From Alnus glutinosa (lineage: Eukaryota; Streptophyta; Magnoliopsida; Fagales; Betulaceae): 64,000 nucleotides of DNA. This document shows positions 29,657 to 41,408 of this stretch, in pieces. The notes under the pieces are model-generated. The model worked only from the letters and a program-made list of their open reading frames with translations. It did not search any database and was not told where the DNA came from. The stretch spans positions 1,678,001-1,742,000 of the forward strand of contig NC_084892.1 of NCBI RefSeq assembly GCF_958979055.1. Direction: 5' to 3'. The position numbers and the translations under genes were made by a program. Numbering within the stretch: position 1 is the stretch's first letter; each line of letters starts with the position of its first letter.

Positions 29657-29832
29657 AGAATAACACTACTTTTCATACCCATTTATCATATTTCTATCAC
29701 ACCGACTGACCTTACATATTTTAAGTGGCTTTTCATTTTTTATTTATTTTTTAAATGAAGTTACTTAAAACACATCACGTCAACTAATGTAAAATAAGTG
29801 TTATAAATGGGTATAAAGAGTAGTATCACTTT
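29657..29832. mobile_element. MITE-like hairpin, copy 1
   Basis: The ends are inverted complements: CACTACTTTTCATACCCATTT on the left and AAATGGGTATAAAGAGTAGT on the right. The inner sequence AAGTTACTTAAAACACATCACGT is related to the copy at about 30301-30474. No ORF. Exact ends and target duplication are uncertain. Confidence 0.5.
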
Positions 29833-30300
29833 TGTGGTAACCCTCTTATAAATTGACGTGATTGTCGATGCATGTGAAATGCCACTAACTAATGCGACAT
29901 TTAATTATCACAATTTAATGTAGGCTGACATAATAAGTGTTACGTAAACTATGACGTCAGTTATACGTAAATGATTTATAATAAAAGTTGTTGAATCGGT
30001 AACAACACTCAAATATTAATTATTTTTACTATTATATTGTATATACTTTTGAAGCTTAATTAATTCGAGATCTACCTTGAAGTATTGCACTACGCGTTGC
30101 TCAGCAGTGACATTGCGTGGTCCAGAATCCAGATCATAATTAATGGCAATTATATGGGTTTTAAAATCGAATTATTTGATTAGGATTGGATGATAGTATA
30201 CGAGAATATGCTTCCAAAAGTCATGGTCGACGCACATTACCTCATTTTCCAATCATATTCATATTAACTCTGTTTTTGGCCAATTGGTTCCCACAACAAC

Positions 30301-30474
30301 AAGTAATGCTACTTCTCATACCTATTTCACATCGAACGATATTAATTACATGCATGTTTTAAATGATTTTTTATGTCGATTAACCTCATAAAAAAATTAA
30401 AAATTAAGTTACTTAAAATATGACACGTCCTTTTAAAATAAGTGTGATAAATGAGCTTAAAGAATAACATTATT
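30301..30474. mobile_element. MITE-like hairpin, copy 2
   Basis: Related to 29657-29832. It begins AGTAATGCTACTTCTCATAC, contains TTAAGTTACTTAAAATATGA and ends near AAAGAATAACATTATT. It is more diverged than copy 1 and the ends are approximate. Confidence 0.45.
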
Positions 30475-30689
30475 CAGATTTACTAGGGTTATCTCCGTTA
30501 AAAGCACAATCCCCGTGCAATTAGGGCCAATCAAGCAAGGGCCCGACGAAAACTACCCAAAAGTATATATATTTGAGCAATAGATCGCAGCTGGCCGGGT
30601 GCATGCCCCAGCTAATCACGCAACTTAAACGGATTTTCTCAGGCCCTCAAAATCAGCCATTGTCCCGCGCAAAAGGATGTATTCATAGA

Positions 30690-30752
<63 letters not shown>
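30690..30752. repeat. (TA)n microsatellite
   Basis: Uninterrupted TA dinucleotides of about 60 bases in intergenic DNA. Confidence 0.95.
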
Positions 30753-30754
<2 letters not shown>

Positions 30755-31814
30755 GTACATTTAATGATGCAATTTAAATATAATAATTTGTTTGAAGGAG
30801 TGTTTAATATAAATTAATTAATATATCTATCATATATATATATATATGCTATTTCGTACATTCAAATATGTGTCGCCTTGCAACGACGACAAAGAAGAAA
30901 TATAAATTTTGTTATACATGATTATGCATGCATGGACCACGGTCCCCTCACTTTTAACCCATGCACAAGCAGATAGAGCTTTGTTCTCTAACGAGAAGTA
31001 TCTTAATTAGTTAAGATGGAGCCATGACGACGTCCGTCTAAATTAATGCATATTGAAACTCAGAAAATAAAATATTTGAGATACTATAATTTTTGTTATA
31101 AATTAACGTAAAATTAAAAAAAGGTTCATATTTTATAAAAATGAATGTAATGTGAACTGCCACATTATAACAATCTATATTTTAGAGACCGACATGATAT
31201 ATACCACATGAACTACCATCGTAAGAAATTTGTGGCAAAAATTATAGTACCGTTAATCATCACTTTTTGTCAGAAAAATACATATAACATGACCTTGGAC
31301 TAACCGGCAATATATATATGGTCAATGGTGTCTGCAAATTTGGGAGCTTAATTGTCTCAAAGAGTAATATTTGATATAAAAAAGTAGAAAATATTGCTGA
31401 TTTTAATGTCCTTGTTGAGTTTTTTTTTTAATAGAAGAGCCAATCTTGAGAGTAACAAGACAAGAGGAAGAATTCTCTTTCAATTCTCCCGTCTTTTCTC
31501 TCTTTTTCAATCCCACCCTGGTGATTTCATTAATTATTGTATTAACATATATATAAGCGAAGAAAATAGAAAGTAATTAGAAGAAGTCTCAAAATAGAAA
31601 GGAAAAAACTCTACAGTATTATACTAAATGACTATTTCAACGCTCATACCATACAACACTTTACATTGCATGCACCTTTATTCAAACATATTTTCTATTT
31701 TTAATATTCTCAAATGTATTTGTCCTCAATTATTTTCGCAAGTTAATGAGTGCATCTATATTCTTTAATATATTATCTTATTATCGATCAACATTATCTA
31801 CAACCACGTTCGTT

Positions 31815-32459
31815 TATCACTTTCAAAATAAGGTATCTAAACTTTAAAAAGTGTTAATTTAAGACATTCATTTTTCAATTTTTTTTCAATTTTAATCTTC
31901 CATTAGAATTTTTCGTTAAATCTTGTAAAAATTTTCAAAATACCCCTCATTTTTTTAAGAAAAAAAAAAAGAAAAAAAATTGCAAGAGTTAAGGTGTTGG
32001 TCAGAATTTAACGGAATTTGCAAAAATACTCATGCCTAAATCTTTGAAAAAAAAAATTATTATAAACACAGGGATATTTTAAAAATTTTGATAGGATTTA
32101 ACGGAAAATTCTAACGGATGGTTGAAATTGACAAAAATTGAAAGATGGATATTTTAAATTGAAACTTTTTAAAATTTAGGTACCTCATTTCAAAAGTGAT
32201 AAAGATCATGGGTTATAAATAAAATTCTTCAAATAAAATATTATAAAAATGTATATAGATAGAGACCCATGATATAATCTTATATATCCAAGAGTCCTTA
32301 CAAAGAAGGACGAAATATTGATTTATACGATAATTTTTCAATTTTTTTCCGCAAGATCTGTCACATAACTAGGCAGAATTAAACGCTATAAAAACCGACC
32401 CAGGAGCTAGAGTTATTGCAAGCCAGCAAACAAACCAAAAAACCCAACATAATTAGAAC
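31815..32459 (+). promoter_or_regulatory. duplicated promoter region of P450 copy 1
   Basis: This upstream region is similar over its length to 62475-63141 upstream of P450 copy 2 (shared GTTGGTCAGAATTTAACGGA-like and GACCCATGATAT blocks), so the tandem duplication included the promoter. A TATA box, TATAAAA, lies at 32387-32393, about 70 bp before the ATG. In copy 2 it is at 63064-63070. Confidence 0.7.
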
Positions 32460-35161
32460 ATGGAGTACGGGGCTCTGGGGTTGATCCTATCTCTATTGCT
32501 ATGGGTTGCATGGGTAATAATGATACAGCGCCGCGACCGACACGTTCGTTTGAATCGTTTGGAGGAGCAAGGTGATCAGCTCCCACCAGGGCCTAGATCG
32601 TGGCCAGTGGTTGGAAACATTTTCCAGTTGGGTTGGGCACCCCACGAGTCCTTTGCAAAGCTGGCTCGACGGCACGGTCCCATCATGACCCTTTGGCTAG
32701 GGTCAATGAGCACGGTGGTCATCTCGTCCAAAGAAGTGGCACGAGACATGTTCAAGAACCATGATGTGGTTCTTGCCGGTAGGAAGATTTACGAGGCCAT
32801 GAAGGGGGACTATGGTAATGAGGGTTCCCTCATTACTGCTCAATATGGATCTCACTGGCGCATGTTGAGGCGCTTGTGCACCTCGGAGTTTTTCGTCTCA
32901 AGCCGTCTGGAAGCCATGAGAGGCACTGTTATTAATTCCTTCAACTCATGATGTTTAGTTTTGATAAACTTTTAGCTATAGATCGAACAGTGTAATTTAC
33001 TGTTGATATATATGTTGAAACAGGTGTTCGTGGGAGGTGCATCGATGAAATGGTGCAGTACATAGAAGACGCTAGTGCATCTGGTACCAAAGGCATCGAT
33101 GTTGGGAGGTTCTTCTTCTTGATGGCTTTCAATCTTATAGGAAACCTTATGTTTTCAAAAGACCTGCTGGACGCCAAATCAGAGAGAGGGGCCAAGTTCT
33201 TCTACCATGCAGGCAAGGTGATGGAGTTGGCAGGGAAGCCGAACGTGGCGGATTTCTTGCCAATTCTTAGGTGGCTTGACCCACAAGGTATAAGAAGAAA
33301 GACCCAGTTCCATGTCGAACGAGCCTTTGAAATTGCAGGGGGGTTCATTGCAGAGAGGATGGAGAGCATGGAAAATGGTCATAATGATGAAGAAATCAAG
33401 AGAAAGGACTACTTGGATGCGCTTTTGGAGTTTCGTGGTGATGGTGTGGAGGAACCCTTAAGGTTTTCTTCAAGAACTATCAACGTCGTAGTGTTTGTAA
33501 GCGATCTTTAATTTCTTTCCATCTTTTGCAGCTTCCACACACAGCTAGCACACCATATATCCACGCAAATCTCTTGGTGTTGCCACATATGACATGTTTT
33601 CTTTTAAAACTATTCTTAAAAGTAAAAATATCTATATCTTTTTCAATTTTTTTTAAAAATATATTATAATTTTATTCTCCATACCATTAATTAAGTTCCA
33701 TTAAAATATATACAATTTGTGATTAAATTTTCTTTGAATTGGGTTAGAGAAAGTTTCTTTAATTTAGCCTATATTAAATTGATATATCTCCTTAGAACCT
33801 GTGATTTTTAGTTGCATTTTTAATAGAATCATCTAATAAATTGACATGTATCCTTAGAACAAGACAAGTAACAGCTTTCATTAAAAATTTTAAAATGCAT
33901 GTGAAAAATTACATCCTTTAAGCGTACATGTCAAGATTCTAACCTAATTTACAGGAATGTTGTATCGTTTATAATACCTATCATAGTGCAATCTAGTGGT
34001 CAAAGGATGGATTTGGAATGAGTTGTAGAGTCAGACATTTTGAGTCTGATTATGTATGCGTTTATGACAGGTGAGGTTTGAATGAGTAATTTTATGCTTG
34101 TGTCATCTCAAATGTCATGTGGCTTTTAAAATTACAATTAAATTTGAAAATTCATTATTGAAGTTTGATTAATTAATGGTAATTTTAAAATCATATGATA
34201 TTTTAAAGTCATAGCATTACTCGGTCCCAATAGCCTTGCTTTTGCGAGCCTTGCTTTCTCATCATTAAAAAAAATAATAATAAAAAAATTGCTTTATTTT
34301 AAGACAGATCAGGAGTGCTAAAAGAGAAATGATTTATTTATCCTTTTGTCTTTTTCTCATCTTCTCACTTTTAAAAATTATTATTGGATCAGTACAATCT
34401 ATCATATGAGTTCTACAGTATTAGTAGTGATTTTTAAAAGTAGAAAAATAAGAGAATGACAGGAGAAAGATGTGTATATATCGCATGGTGTCAAAATTGG
34501 ACTACTATGGACATTTCAGGAGATGTTTACCGCGGGGACGGACACAACGACGAGCACACTTGAGTGGGCAATGGCTGAGCTTCTCCACAACCCTGAAACT
34601 TTGAAAAAAGTCCAGGCGGAGCTGAGGATCACCGTAAGCCCAAACAAGAAGCTTGAAGAGAAGGACATCGAGAACCTCCCGTACCTCAGAGCTGTCATAA
34701 AGGAAACGCTAAGGCTACACCCACCTCTCCCTTTCCTAGTCCCCCACATGTCCATGGACTCCTGCAACATGCTCGGCTACTTTATTCCAAAAGAAACACA
34801 AATCCTAGTCAACGTTTGGGCGATTGGGCGGGACCCCAAGACCTGGGACGACCCTTTGGTTTTCAAGCCGGAGCGGTTCCTGGAGCCAAACGCGGTGGAA
34901 TTCAAGGGGCACCATTTTGAGTTCATACCCTTTGGATCTGGGCGACGCATGTGCCCAGCCATGCCACTCGCCTCCCGTGTGCTTCCGCTGGCTCTAGGGT
35001 CTCTCCTCCACTCGTTTGACTGGGAGTTGGCCGACGAGCTTAAGCCGGAGGAGATGGACATGGCCGAAAGGATGGGGATAACGCTCAGGAAAGCTGTCCC
35101 ATTGAAGGCTGTGCCAATAACTTTCAATCGGCACTGTGTTGGTAAGAAGTTCATGTGTTAA
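32460..35161 (+). CDS. cytochrome P450, CYP76 (76A-like), copy 1, GC splice donor
   Basis: Three exons, 32460-32922, 33024-33496 and 34520-35161, give 525 residues, normal for a microsomal plant P450. Seen: an N-terminal membrane anchor (LILSLLLWVAWVIM), the proline hinge LPPGPRSWPVVGN, the I-helix oxygen-binding AGTDTT (317-322), ExxR at 374-377 (ETLR), PERF in FKPERFLE, and heme loop FGSGRRMCPA with Cys about 457. The second residue after the Cys is Ala, where Gly is usual; P450 signatures tolerate this. The C-terminal ERMGITLRKAVPLKA is typical of CYP76. CYP76 enzymes oxidise monoterpenols and related compounds; the substrate here is unknown. Intron 1 starts GC, not GT (AGAG|GCACTG), whereas the paralogue at 63142 has AGAG|GTACTG. 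If GC is not used, translation stops at 163 residues (32949). Coding is otherwise open. Confidence 0.88.
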
Positions 35162-35235
35162 ACAACTTTTATTCCTTTTTTTTTTTTTTTTTTTTTTTAA
35201 CTGCTGATTGTCAATCAGGCAGACCTGTAATTAAT

Positions 35236-35417
35236 GAGTAATGCTACACATCATCCTCTTGTCCTCCTTTTGTCACCCCAAAATTGATGTGGCTCTTAAA
35301 ATCACCATTGGATCAAAATCCAATGGTGATCTATCATAAATCCAATGGTAATTTTAAGAGCCACATCAATTTTAGGGTGACAAAAAGAGGACAAGGGGAT
35401 GATGTGTAGTATTACTC
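35236..35417. mobile_element. MULE-type MITE, near-perfect hairpin, 9-bp TSD
   Basis: A palindromic element: the left arm starts GAGTAATGCTACACATCATC and the right arm is its near-exact inverse. It is flanked by a perfect 9-bp duplication GTAATTAAT at 35227-35235 and 35418-35426. A 9-bp duplication points to Mutator-like transposition. It lies just behind P450 copy 1 (stop at 35161). Confidence 0.85.
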
Positions 35418-35526
35418 GTAATTAATTATTCTACATAATGATATGATTTACAATGTGTGGAGATTGTAATATATATCGTGGCTATGATCTCTTGTCAATT
35501 GTCGTTTCCAAACAAGTATTATTTAT

Positions 35527-35720
35527 AGAAGAATGCTAGACCTCTTTTTAGTGTCTTTATAGGGTTTTTTTATGTTGACATGTCATCCTATATTTTTTAA
35601 TAAAAATAAGAGAGATAAATCAAGCTGTAATTTTTCTTTATTAAAAACAGAATGTTATATCAACATAAAAAGACCAAAAAAAAAAAAAATAAATACTAAA
35701 ATGAGTTCTAACATTTCTCT
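35527..35720. mobile_element. hairpin MITE, AGAAGAATGCTAGA ends
   Basis: The left end AGAAGAATGCTAGA and the right end on the opposite strand AGAGAAATGTTAGA are inverted copies, as are inner blocks around TTTATGTTGACAT and ATATCAACATAAAA. It resembles the MITEs at 35236 and 60428 in its terminal AATGCT. No clear target duplication was read. Confidence 0.55.
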
Positions 35721-35899
35721 TATTCATATATGGACAATATAAAATGGGTCTGACATTTGTATCTTGTAGTGAAAAAATCTTAAACTAGAAACCTTGATGA
35801 AATGATTGACTTTGTAAATAAAGAATTTTCTTTTTCTTAATCTTTTTTTGTACGTAGTTTTGTTGCCGTCCATCCTATTATTCAAGGGTTTAGTCCAAG

Positions 35900-36697
35900 C
35901 TACAGCAATAAATCAAATATATATTGGAAAACATATAAGAAACCCAATACAAAGTAGTGGACATTCATTGACTGACGAATGAGATTGACCACAATATAAA
36001 AGGAAAAGTACACTTTGAGCCTTCTTCGATATTTTGGACTTGGAGCTGTGGACATTTGGGTCGGATGTGATCGGTGATGCAGCAGTGATGACAGGTGGGC
36101 AGGCTTCTTTTTGTTGGAATACTGCTTGACTTTCTCTGCAGAAATATGGTTAGCATTCTTACAAACAATATTGCCCTTACCTTTTATATGTCTCCTATAC
36201 GGAGGGACATATTTTGATGAGGAAGAATCTTCAATTTCACTTTTTCTCAGAGCATCCTGCTTAATCCAAGGCCTGTAGGATTTCAACAAATAACAATTTG
36301 GCCTAATATGACCAATCTTCCCACAATTATGACACTTAGAAATAAATTTATCTTGTATTCCTGATTCCTTGGATTTAGGCATCACATGATTAGTTAAGCA
36401 AGAATGATCTAAACAAGCTGTATCTTCTATCACATGCTTAATATCAATAGAATTTAATTCAGAATCAAAATCATGTGAAGTAGAAGTACTTAAATCATCA
36501 ACAATTAAATTAAGCTTGTTAGAAACATTTGAGAGATTACAAAGCATGCTTTTGGGGAGAGAGGAAGAAGAATGACAGAGAGCTCTAAGAGAGAGATGGT
36601 TTTTTTGGGAGAGAGCTCTAGGATTTCTTCGAAGATGGTCTTTCGGAGATGCAGATTTTGTTTTAAAAAGAAAAAACACAAAAAAAAAAAAAAACAA
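35900..36697 (-). pseudogene. retroelement gag-like fragment with two zinc knuckles, frameshifted
   Basis: A minus-strand frame contains a CCHC knuckle (CHNCGKIGHIRPNC) followed by a basic, Ser-rich linker (KYVPPYRRHIKGKGNIVC). About 50 residues later the frame is lost; an overlapping frame (36168-35965) carries a second knuckle (CHHCCITDHIRPKC). This pattern is known from gag/nucleocapsid regions of plant LTR elements. No protease, integrase or reverse transcriptase follows. It lies beside a CACTA-type terminus (36690-37029) and may have been carried by that element. Non-functional. Confidence 0.6.
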
Positions 36698-37029
36698 ATG
36701 TTGCAGACGGTTTCTTTTGAAACCGTCTGTAACTTAGAGACGTTGTTTTGAAACTGTCAGTAACTTACAGACGGTTTCAAAAAAGCCGTCTCTAAATTTA
36801 TCTGAATTTTAATTTAGAGACGGTTTTATTAAAATTGTCTGTAAATTTACAGATGGTTACAATAAAACTGTCTGAAAATTAAAATATATAGACGGTTTTA
36901 ATAAAACCGTCTGGAAATTTAGAGACGATTTTAAAAAAACCGTCTGTAAAACTATAATTCTAGACGTTTTTTGGTTCTGAAAACCGTCTAGAAAAAAACC
37001 GTCAAGAAAAAGCCATTTTTCTGTAGTGG
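36690..37029. mobile_element. CACTA (En/Spm) transposon terminus with subterminal repeats
   Basis: The right edge reads ...CCATTTTTCTGTAGTG, i.e. CACTACAGAAAAATGG inward on the minus strand, the hallmark CACTA terminus. The preceding 330 bp carry about ten copies, in both orientations, of an AGACGGTTTTA / TAAAACCGTCT motif, as expected of subterminal transposase-binding repeats. The matching opposite end was not found to the left, so the element is truncated or its other end has decayed. Confidence 0.8.
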
Positions 37030-37835
37030 CATGCGGCCATGCTTGTCCAGATGGCATAGATTAAAGTTATATATATGCTACAGTTAAATAGGATTTGCAA
37101 ATAAAATGAGTCCAAATTAACACGCGCAAGGCATCATCTAAACCTACTGGCCGACTGCTTCAATACTTCAAAGCTTCCAAAAATGGTATCAGATGCCAGA
37201 CTTATTTTGACGTGTTATGGTTTCATTGGTTAAAGCAATGCAAATCTATTGTCACTGTTTTGTGATGCAACTCTCAATTCTAGTATTAAATTGTTGCATT
37301 TGCATCCCTCAAATTTATAAGATTAGTGAAATGAAATTACTTACTCGATCTGAGGTTCCGTTTTGTTTCGGTGTAAAATGATTTTTAGAAAATATATTTT
37401 TGTATTTTTTCAGAGTTTGATGCGACAAAAATAATAGTCAAATGAAAAACATTTTTGGTTTGACCGGAAAAGCTTCTTCTAACTTTCGTAAAATGATTTT
37501 GCTTTGTTAAACCGTATACTATTTTTTGAGTTTGAGTTTCTCATTCTCAAATCGCTGAAATATACCTTGCCATCACTGGACTTCCCCCGAACTTTGGTCA
37601 GACCACCACCGAAAATTGCTAGAAGTCATTGAGAACTAGCATAAAAGTCGACCTATTACGACCGGCACAATTGATCATATTTCATTTCCTTCTTCCAGAC
37701 CAAGCACTCATTGAGTTACTTATGGAATATCAAATCTCTCTCTACATCGAGGATTTTTTATATATCTAGGTCGACCAGAGGTTCGACTTACTTCTCCCCC
37801 ACCTTTTAACATGTGGCCTTTGAAAAAAATAAAGA
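37030..37835. other. intergenic DNA between CACTA end and segment A
   Basis: AT-rich; no gene, RNA or element ends recognised. Confidence 0.5.
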
Positions 37836-38853
37836 AATTAAACCCAAAATCAAAAAGAAAGAAGAAAAATTGGGCCATGTTTTTATTGTTTTACGTACAA
37901 ACTAATCACCAAAAATTATTTTTAGAGAATTTTCTTTTAAAATTGTTGAAAATATATCCCAACAAAAAAAATCTTACGTTTATTTAACGGAGCTTAAGTT
38001 TGATTTGACATCGGTAAATTGCTGAATTAAGATATCTTAAATGAAAATAATTCATTGTGTATGGACACCATACATATACAGTTAAATAAAATAACGTAAA
38101 ATATTGACAATCAAATAAATCTCTCCACTTGGCATGTTTCACTACAAGTTTTTGTCGTTATCATCAAGTATTTATATTTTTGTATGAACCTGCTTGTTCG
38201 AATAATTCATTTTTCTTTATTTTTATTTTTTTTGTGAATGTCTTTGTCCAAATAAAATACGATTTGAGCTCCAATTCATTCATTTTATATGTACATTTTC
38301 AGTTGGTTATGTTTCCTTAGGACGATCGTACAATTAACTTATATTTAAATATTTTATTATATAAAAGAACCATCGAAAACGTATAGTATAAGTTAGGGAA
38401 ATATATTTACACAACGGAAAATGCTTCTTGCACAATAACCATACATAACAATTACACAACTCTACTCTTATGTGAGTGGGACCTACTACATGGGTCCCAC
38501 TCCATGTGAGTAGAGTTGTGTAATTGTTGTTTATGGTTGTTGTGCAAGAAGCACCTCTTTTACACAACACACACTAAACAATTTTTACACAACACACTTA
38601 CATGGGATGGGACCTATGTGAATGGGACCCACCACATGGGTCCCACCTCATGTGAGTGTGTTGTGTAAAAGTTGTATAGTGTGTTGTGTAAGGATCATGT
38701 CTTTATAAGTTAGGGGGAAGTGATTCCCTCTCAACCTCTCCCACAGAACCCCATTGTGTGGGTATCATGCATGTGACTATGTGAGTCTCACATATGGGAC
38801 TCACACAATGTGAGATGAGGTTATTTGAGAGTTGTGTGAAGATTGCAAGGGAA
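37836..38853. repeat. segment A, left part (duplicate of 59317-60325)
   Basis: Starts at AATTAAACCCAAAATCAAAA and is collinear with 59317 onward (shared CTCTCCACTTGGCATGTTTC, AAGACGATCGTACAATTAAC-like and TTTTACACAACACACTTA blocks). It is interrupted by the 17.6-kb insertion at 38854 and resumes at 56468. It also includes a hairpin, ACACAACACAC...GTGTGTTGTGT (about 38569-38692), present in both A and B and thus older than the duplication. Confidence 0.85.
38416..38558. mobile_element. hairpin MITE, 10-bp TSD, absent from segment B
   Basis: Inverted arms ATGCTTCTTGCACAATAACC and its complement surround a short loop. It is flanked by TTTACACAAC at 38406-38415 and 38559-38568. Segment B (about 59890-59910) has a single TTTACACAAC with nothing inserted, which proves insertion after the duplication. 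The 9-10-bp duplication suggests a Mutator-like MITE. Confidence 0.85.
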
Positions 38854-39165
38854 GAATCTGGCTTTAGTATTGTAGTTTAAAACTACAACACATCCGCTGT
38901 AAAATAAATGGAGGGCTGAGATTGTTTTGGATAATTTTTTTAAACCAAACTATGTTGTTTTGGTAAAATCTAAGGAATTTATGAACCAAACGTTGAAGCA
39001 AATGTTTTCTTCCTTACGCCGTTAGGAGGAAGTGGAACATCTGTTTAGATTCTCTCTCTCACTGTCTTTATCTATGAAGAATAACAGTGGCTGGGGTAGA
39101 GAGACCTAGTTTGGGTGTCAAACATCCCTCAAACCGTGACAGTCCCACTTCCTAACAAAAATGGC
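38854..39165. repeat. left TIR of the MULE-like element
   Basis: Inverted match of 56062-56467. The shared inner blocks include AAATGTTTTCTTCCTT, GGTAAAATCTAAGGAATTT and GTCAAACATCCCTC. Similarity fades after about 39165. Confidence 0.85.
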
Positions 39166-39187
39166 ATGGGCCCTAAGGCAAGCTAGC

Positions 39188-39419
39188 TGCTGGTTTGATG
39201 TCAGCTTTTGTTTTCACTTCTGGTTTTGTTGTTTGGTTGAGAAAGTTGTAACAGAGTTTCTTCTTTGCAGGCCTTTGTACTATTTCTAATTTATTTTGGT
39301 TTTAGCTTGCTTGTTTGGCCTGTTTTGTAAACTGGATTAGTTGTTTTGAATGAAATTGCTTATATATTCATGAAAACAAAAAATTAAAAACAAAAACAAA
39401 AACAAAAAATTAAAAAAAA
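39188..39419 (+). mobile_element. short poly(A) retroposon inside the MULE
   Basis: A 232-bp insert ends in an A-rich tail (AAAACAAAAACAAAAAC...A) and is flanked by AAGCTAGC at 39180-39187 and 39420-39427. There is no clear tRNA-like box A/B pair, so it is either a 5'-truncated LINE 3' end or an unclassified SINE. Confidence 0.65.
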
Positions 39420-39629
39420 AAGCTAGCAGTAAGGAAACCAATCCGAAATATTTGGATAAACTAACCAAAGTTTAACTTGATGTAACTGCAACACCAAAAG
39501 ATGAAGAAACCGTGGAGGAGATGGTCTCTGTTTCAGTAGAGTAAAACAGGGGTGAACAGAGGATTAAGAGAAACGTGGGTAGTTGCTTAGATGTAATTGG
39601 CATGGATACGTGTTGTTCTGGGTAGTTAC

Positions 39630-40106
39630 TGTTAAGACAGCTGTCCTTGCTGTCCAAGGTGTCGCAGGTCATGGAACCCCAGCTGTCCAATATGCACCAG
39701 ATCATGACCATGCTGTCTAAGGCACCTCAAATCCTGCATGCAATTCCTTACCTTGTGCAGCCAACAACCAGCAATCCAATGATTATGCAATTACACCAAA
39801 TCAGTCTATTCACAATCCCGTGTATCACGAACCTGCAATCACGCAATTAGCAACAACATCCTCCCAGCATCCATATATTCCCGTACATGGCCAACAGTCA
39901 TATATTTTCTAAATATTAGTCTTCCTTTTCCTTTTGTAAATACAATACTCTTTCCATGTATCTCCTTTACTTGCTGTACAAAATCGGCAACATTGTAACC
40001 TTCCTTTCTTATCAGATTATGTAAACCAGTATAAATAAAAGACATGTAGCAGCTTAAAGCTTTAAGCTTCGAAGTCTGTTTTTCTTTGTATTCCTCTGTT
40101 TTTGCA
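39630..40106 (+). repeat. 5' LTR of copia element
   Basis: 477 bp, starting TGTTAAGACAGCTGTCC and ending CTGTTTTTGCA. A TATA box, TATAAATA, is at 40030-40037. The 3' LTR lacks this part. Confidence 0.95.
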
Positions 40107-40118
40107 TGGTATCAGAGC
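40107..40118 (+). other. primer binding site (initiator tRNA-Met) of copia element
   Basis: TGGTATCAGAGC directly abuts the 5' LTR and is complementary to the 3' end of plant initiator methionine tRNA. Confidence 0.9.
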
Positions 40119-40147
40119 ACCATTCGGTTCACACCATTCTTGATCCA

Positions 40148-40307
40148 ATGGCTGACTCTTCCGACTCTCACGTTTTCGCAAATATACCCATCCCCTCACC
40201 AACACCAGTTCAACCACATACTGCCCCTCTTATGACAGAAAACACCACTGCATCTCTTACTGTGCCCAACATTCATTCCCACATTGCACCCAAAGTGCAA
40301 CTGGATG
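40148..40307 (+). pseudogene. copia gag, N-terminal piece
   Basis: The ATG at 40148 starts a Ser/Pro/Thr-rich leader (MADSSDSHVF...) that breaks off where the second LTR element enters. The frame resumes at 49250, behind the GGATG duplication. Gag packages the element RNA. Broken, not functional. Confidence 0.75.
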
Positions 40308-41406
40308 TGTTAGTATTTTATATTGGCTACATTCTGGATAAAACAAAAACACTTTATGTAATGGTTGCGTTTTAACAGGATGGTCGGTTTTCAATTCAGA
40401 ATCTTCATGTATTCAGACAATGATCAAGTCAAAGACAATAACTGATCACAAGCTGCTTAAAGATGTCCATGAAGAGTCCTTGCAAAATTTAAGACAAAAA
40501 CAATCGGTTCCTGTGCAACAGTCCGGACGGGCCTTTGAAGGCGCCCGGACGCTCCTCAATGTCCAGCAGATAACGATGACGCCGTCCGAACATTAGAGTA
40601 ACACCGTCCGGACGCTAGGTCAATTAGTATTCAACAAGGACTTTGATTTTAGAACTTGACATTGTTTGGGAAGTCGTTACAAGCCGTTCGGACGACGTGG
40701 CAACACGTCTGGATGATGTCCAGTAGTTCAAAATATTCCAGAGTTCCGTTCGAATGCGAAACGGATTTTAGCGAAGACCGTCTGGACGCTCGGTCGTGAA
40801 CCTGATAAAGATAGAATTGCGTTGTTTCTGAAAGGATATCGCAGAAAACCGTCTGGATGAGGCTATTTTTCGTCCAAACGCTCACTAGCCAGAGTCCGAA
40901 TCTCAGCAGTTTTTGAGGTCTCTTGAAGCCTATAAATAGAGGGCTCTAGGCTAGTGTTTTGTAAAGAATTCGACAGTGAATTCCATAGTGCTTTGAGAGG
41001 GTGTTTAGGGAGAATCGTAGATCCACTAGCTCTCAAGCTGTTACCGGTATGTGCTCAACTGTTCGTGTGAAGTCTATCTTAGGGGTCGGCCCTAGGGTAA
41101 AGGAATCCATCAAAAACCCCTTTAGGTGGAAGATCTGGTTGGGAAGCGTTCATGTTGGGATACACGTCAGAGTTAAAGGTATGACTACTGCATTGGGTTA
41201 TGTGAGTACGAGTGTCTTGTAACTAGCTTTGTTTTTGGATAGTGGATTCCTGGGTTTGGCTGCCCCTGAGTGGTTTTTTTCTCTTCATAAAGTTTCCACT
41301 TCGTAACAAATATCTTGTTTTATTTAAATTCCGCATTTAAGATATTTGTTTGCACACAAACACACACACAAACTTGGTTTAGATTATAAGTTAATAAATA
41401 TTTTCA
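40308..41406 (+). repeat. 5' LTR of nested non-autonomous element
   Basis: Has a segment of about 70 bp (about 40389-40458) missing from the 3' LTR. It contains about nine copies of a CCGTCCGGACG-like palindrome at about 40520-40890 and a TATA box, TATAAATA, at 40931-40938. It ends TATTTTCA before the PBS. Confidence 0.93.
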
Positions 41407-41408
41407 AT

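Noticed and set aside
38131..38170. CACTACAAG as a second CACTA terminus
   Set aside because: The same text occurs in segment B at about 59629 without subterminal repeats and points away from the 37029 end; taken as chance.
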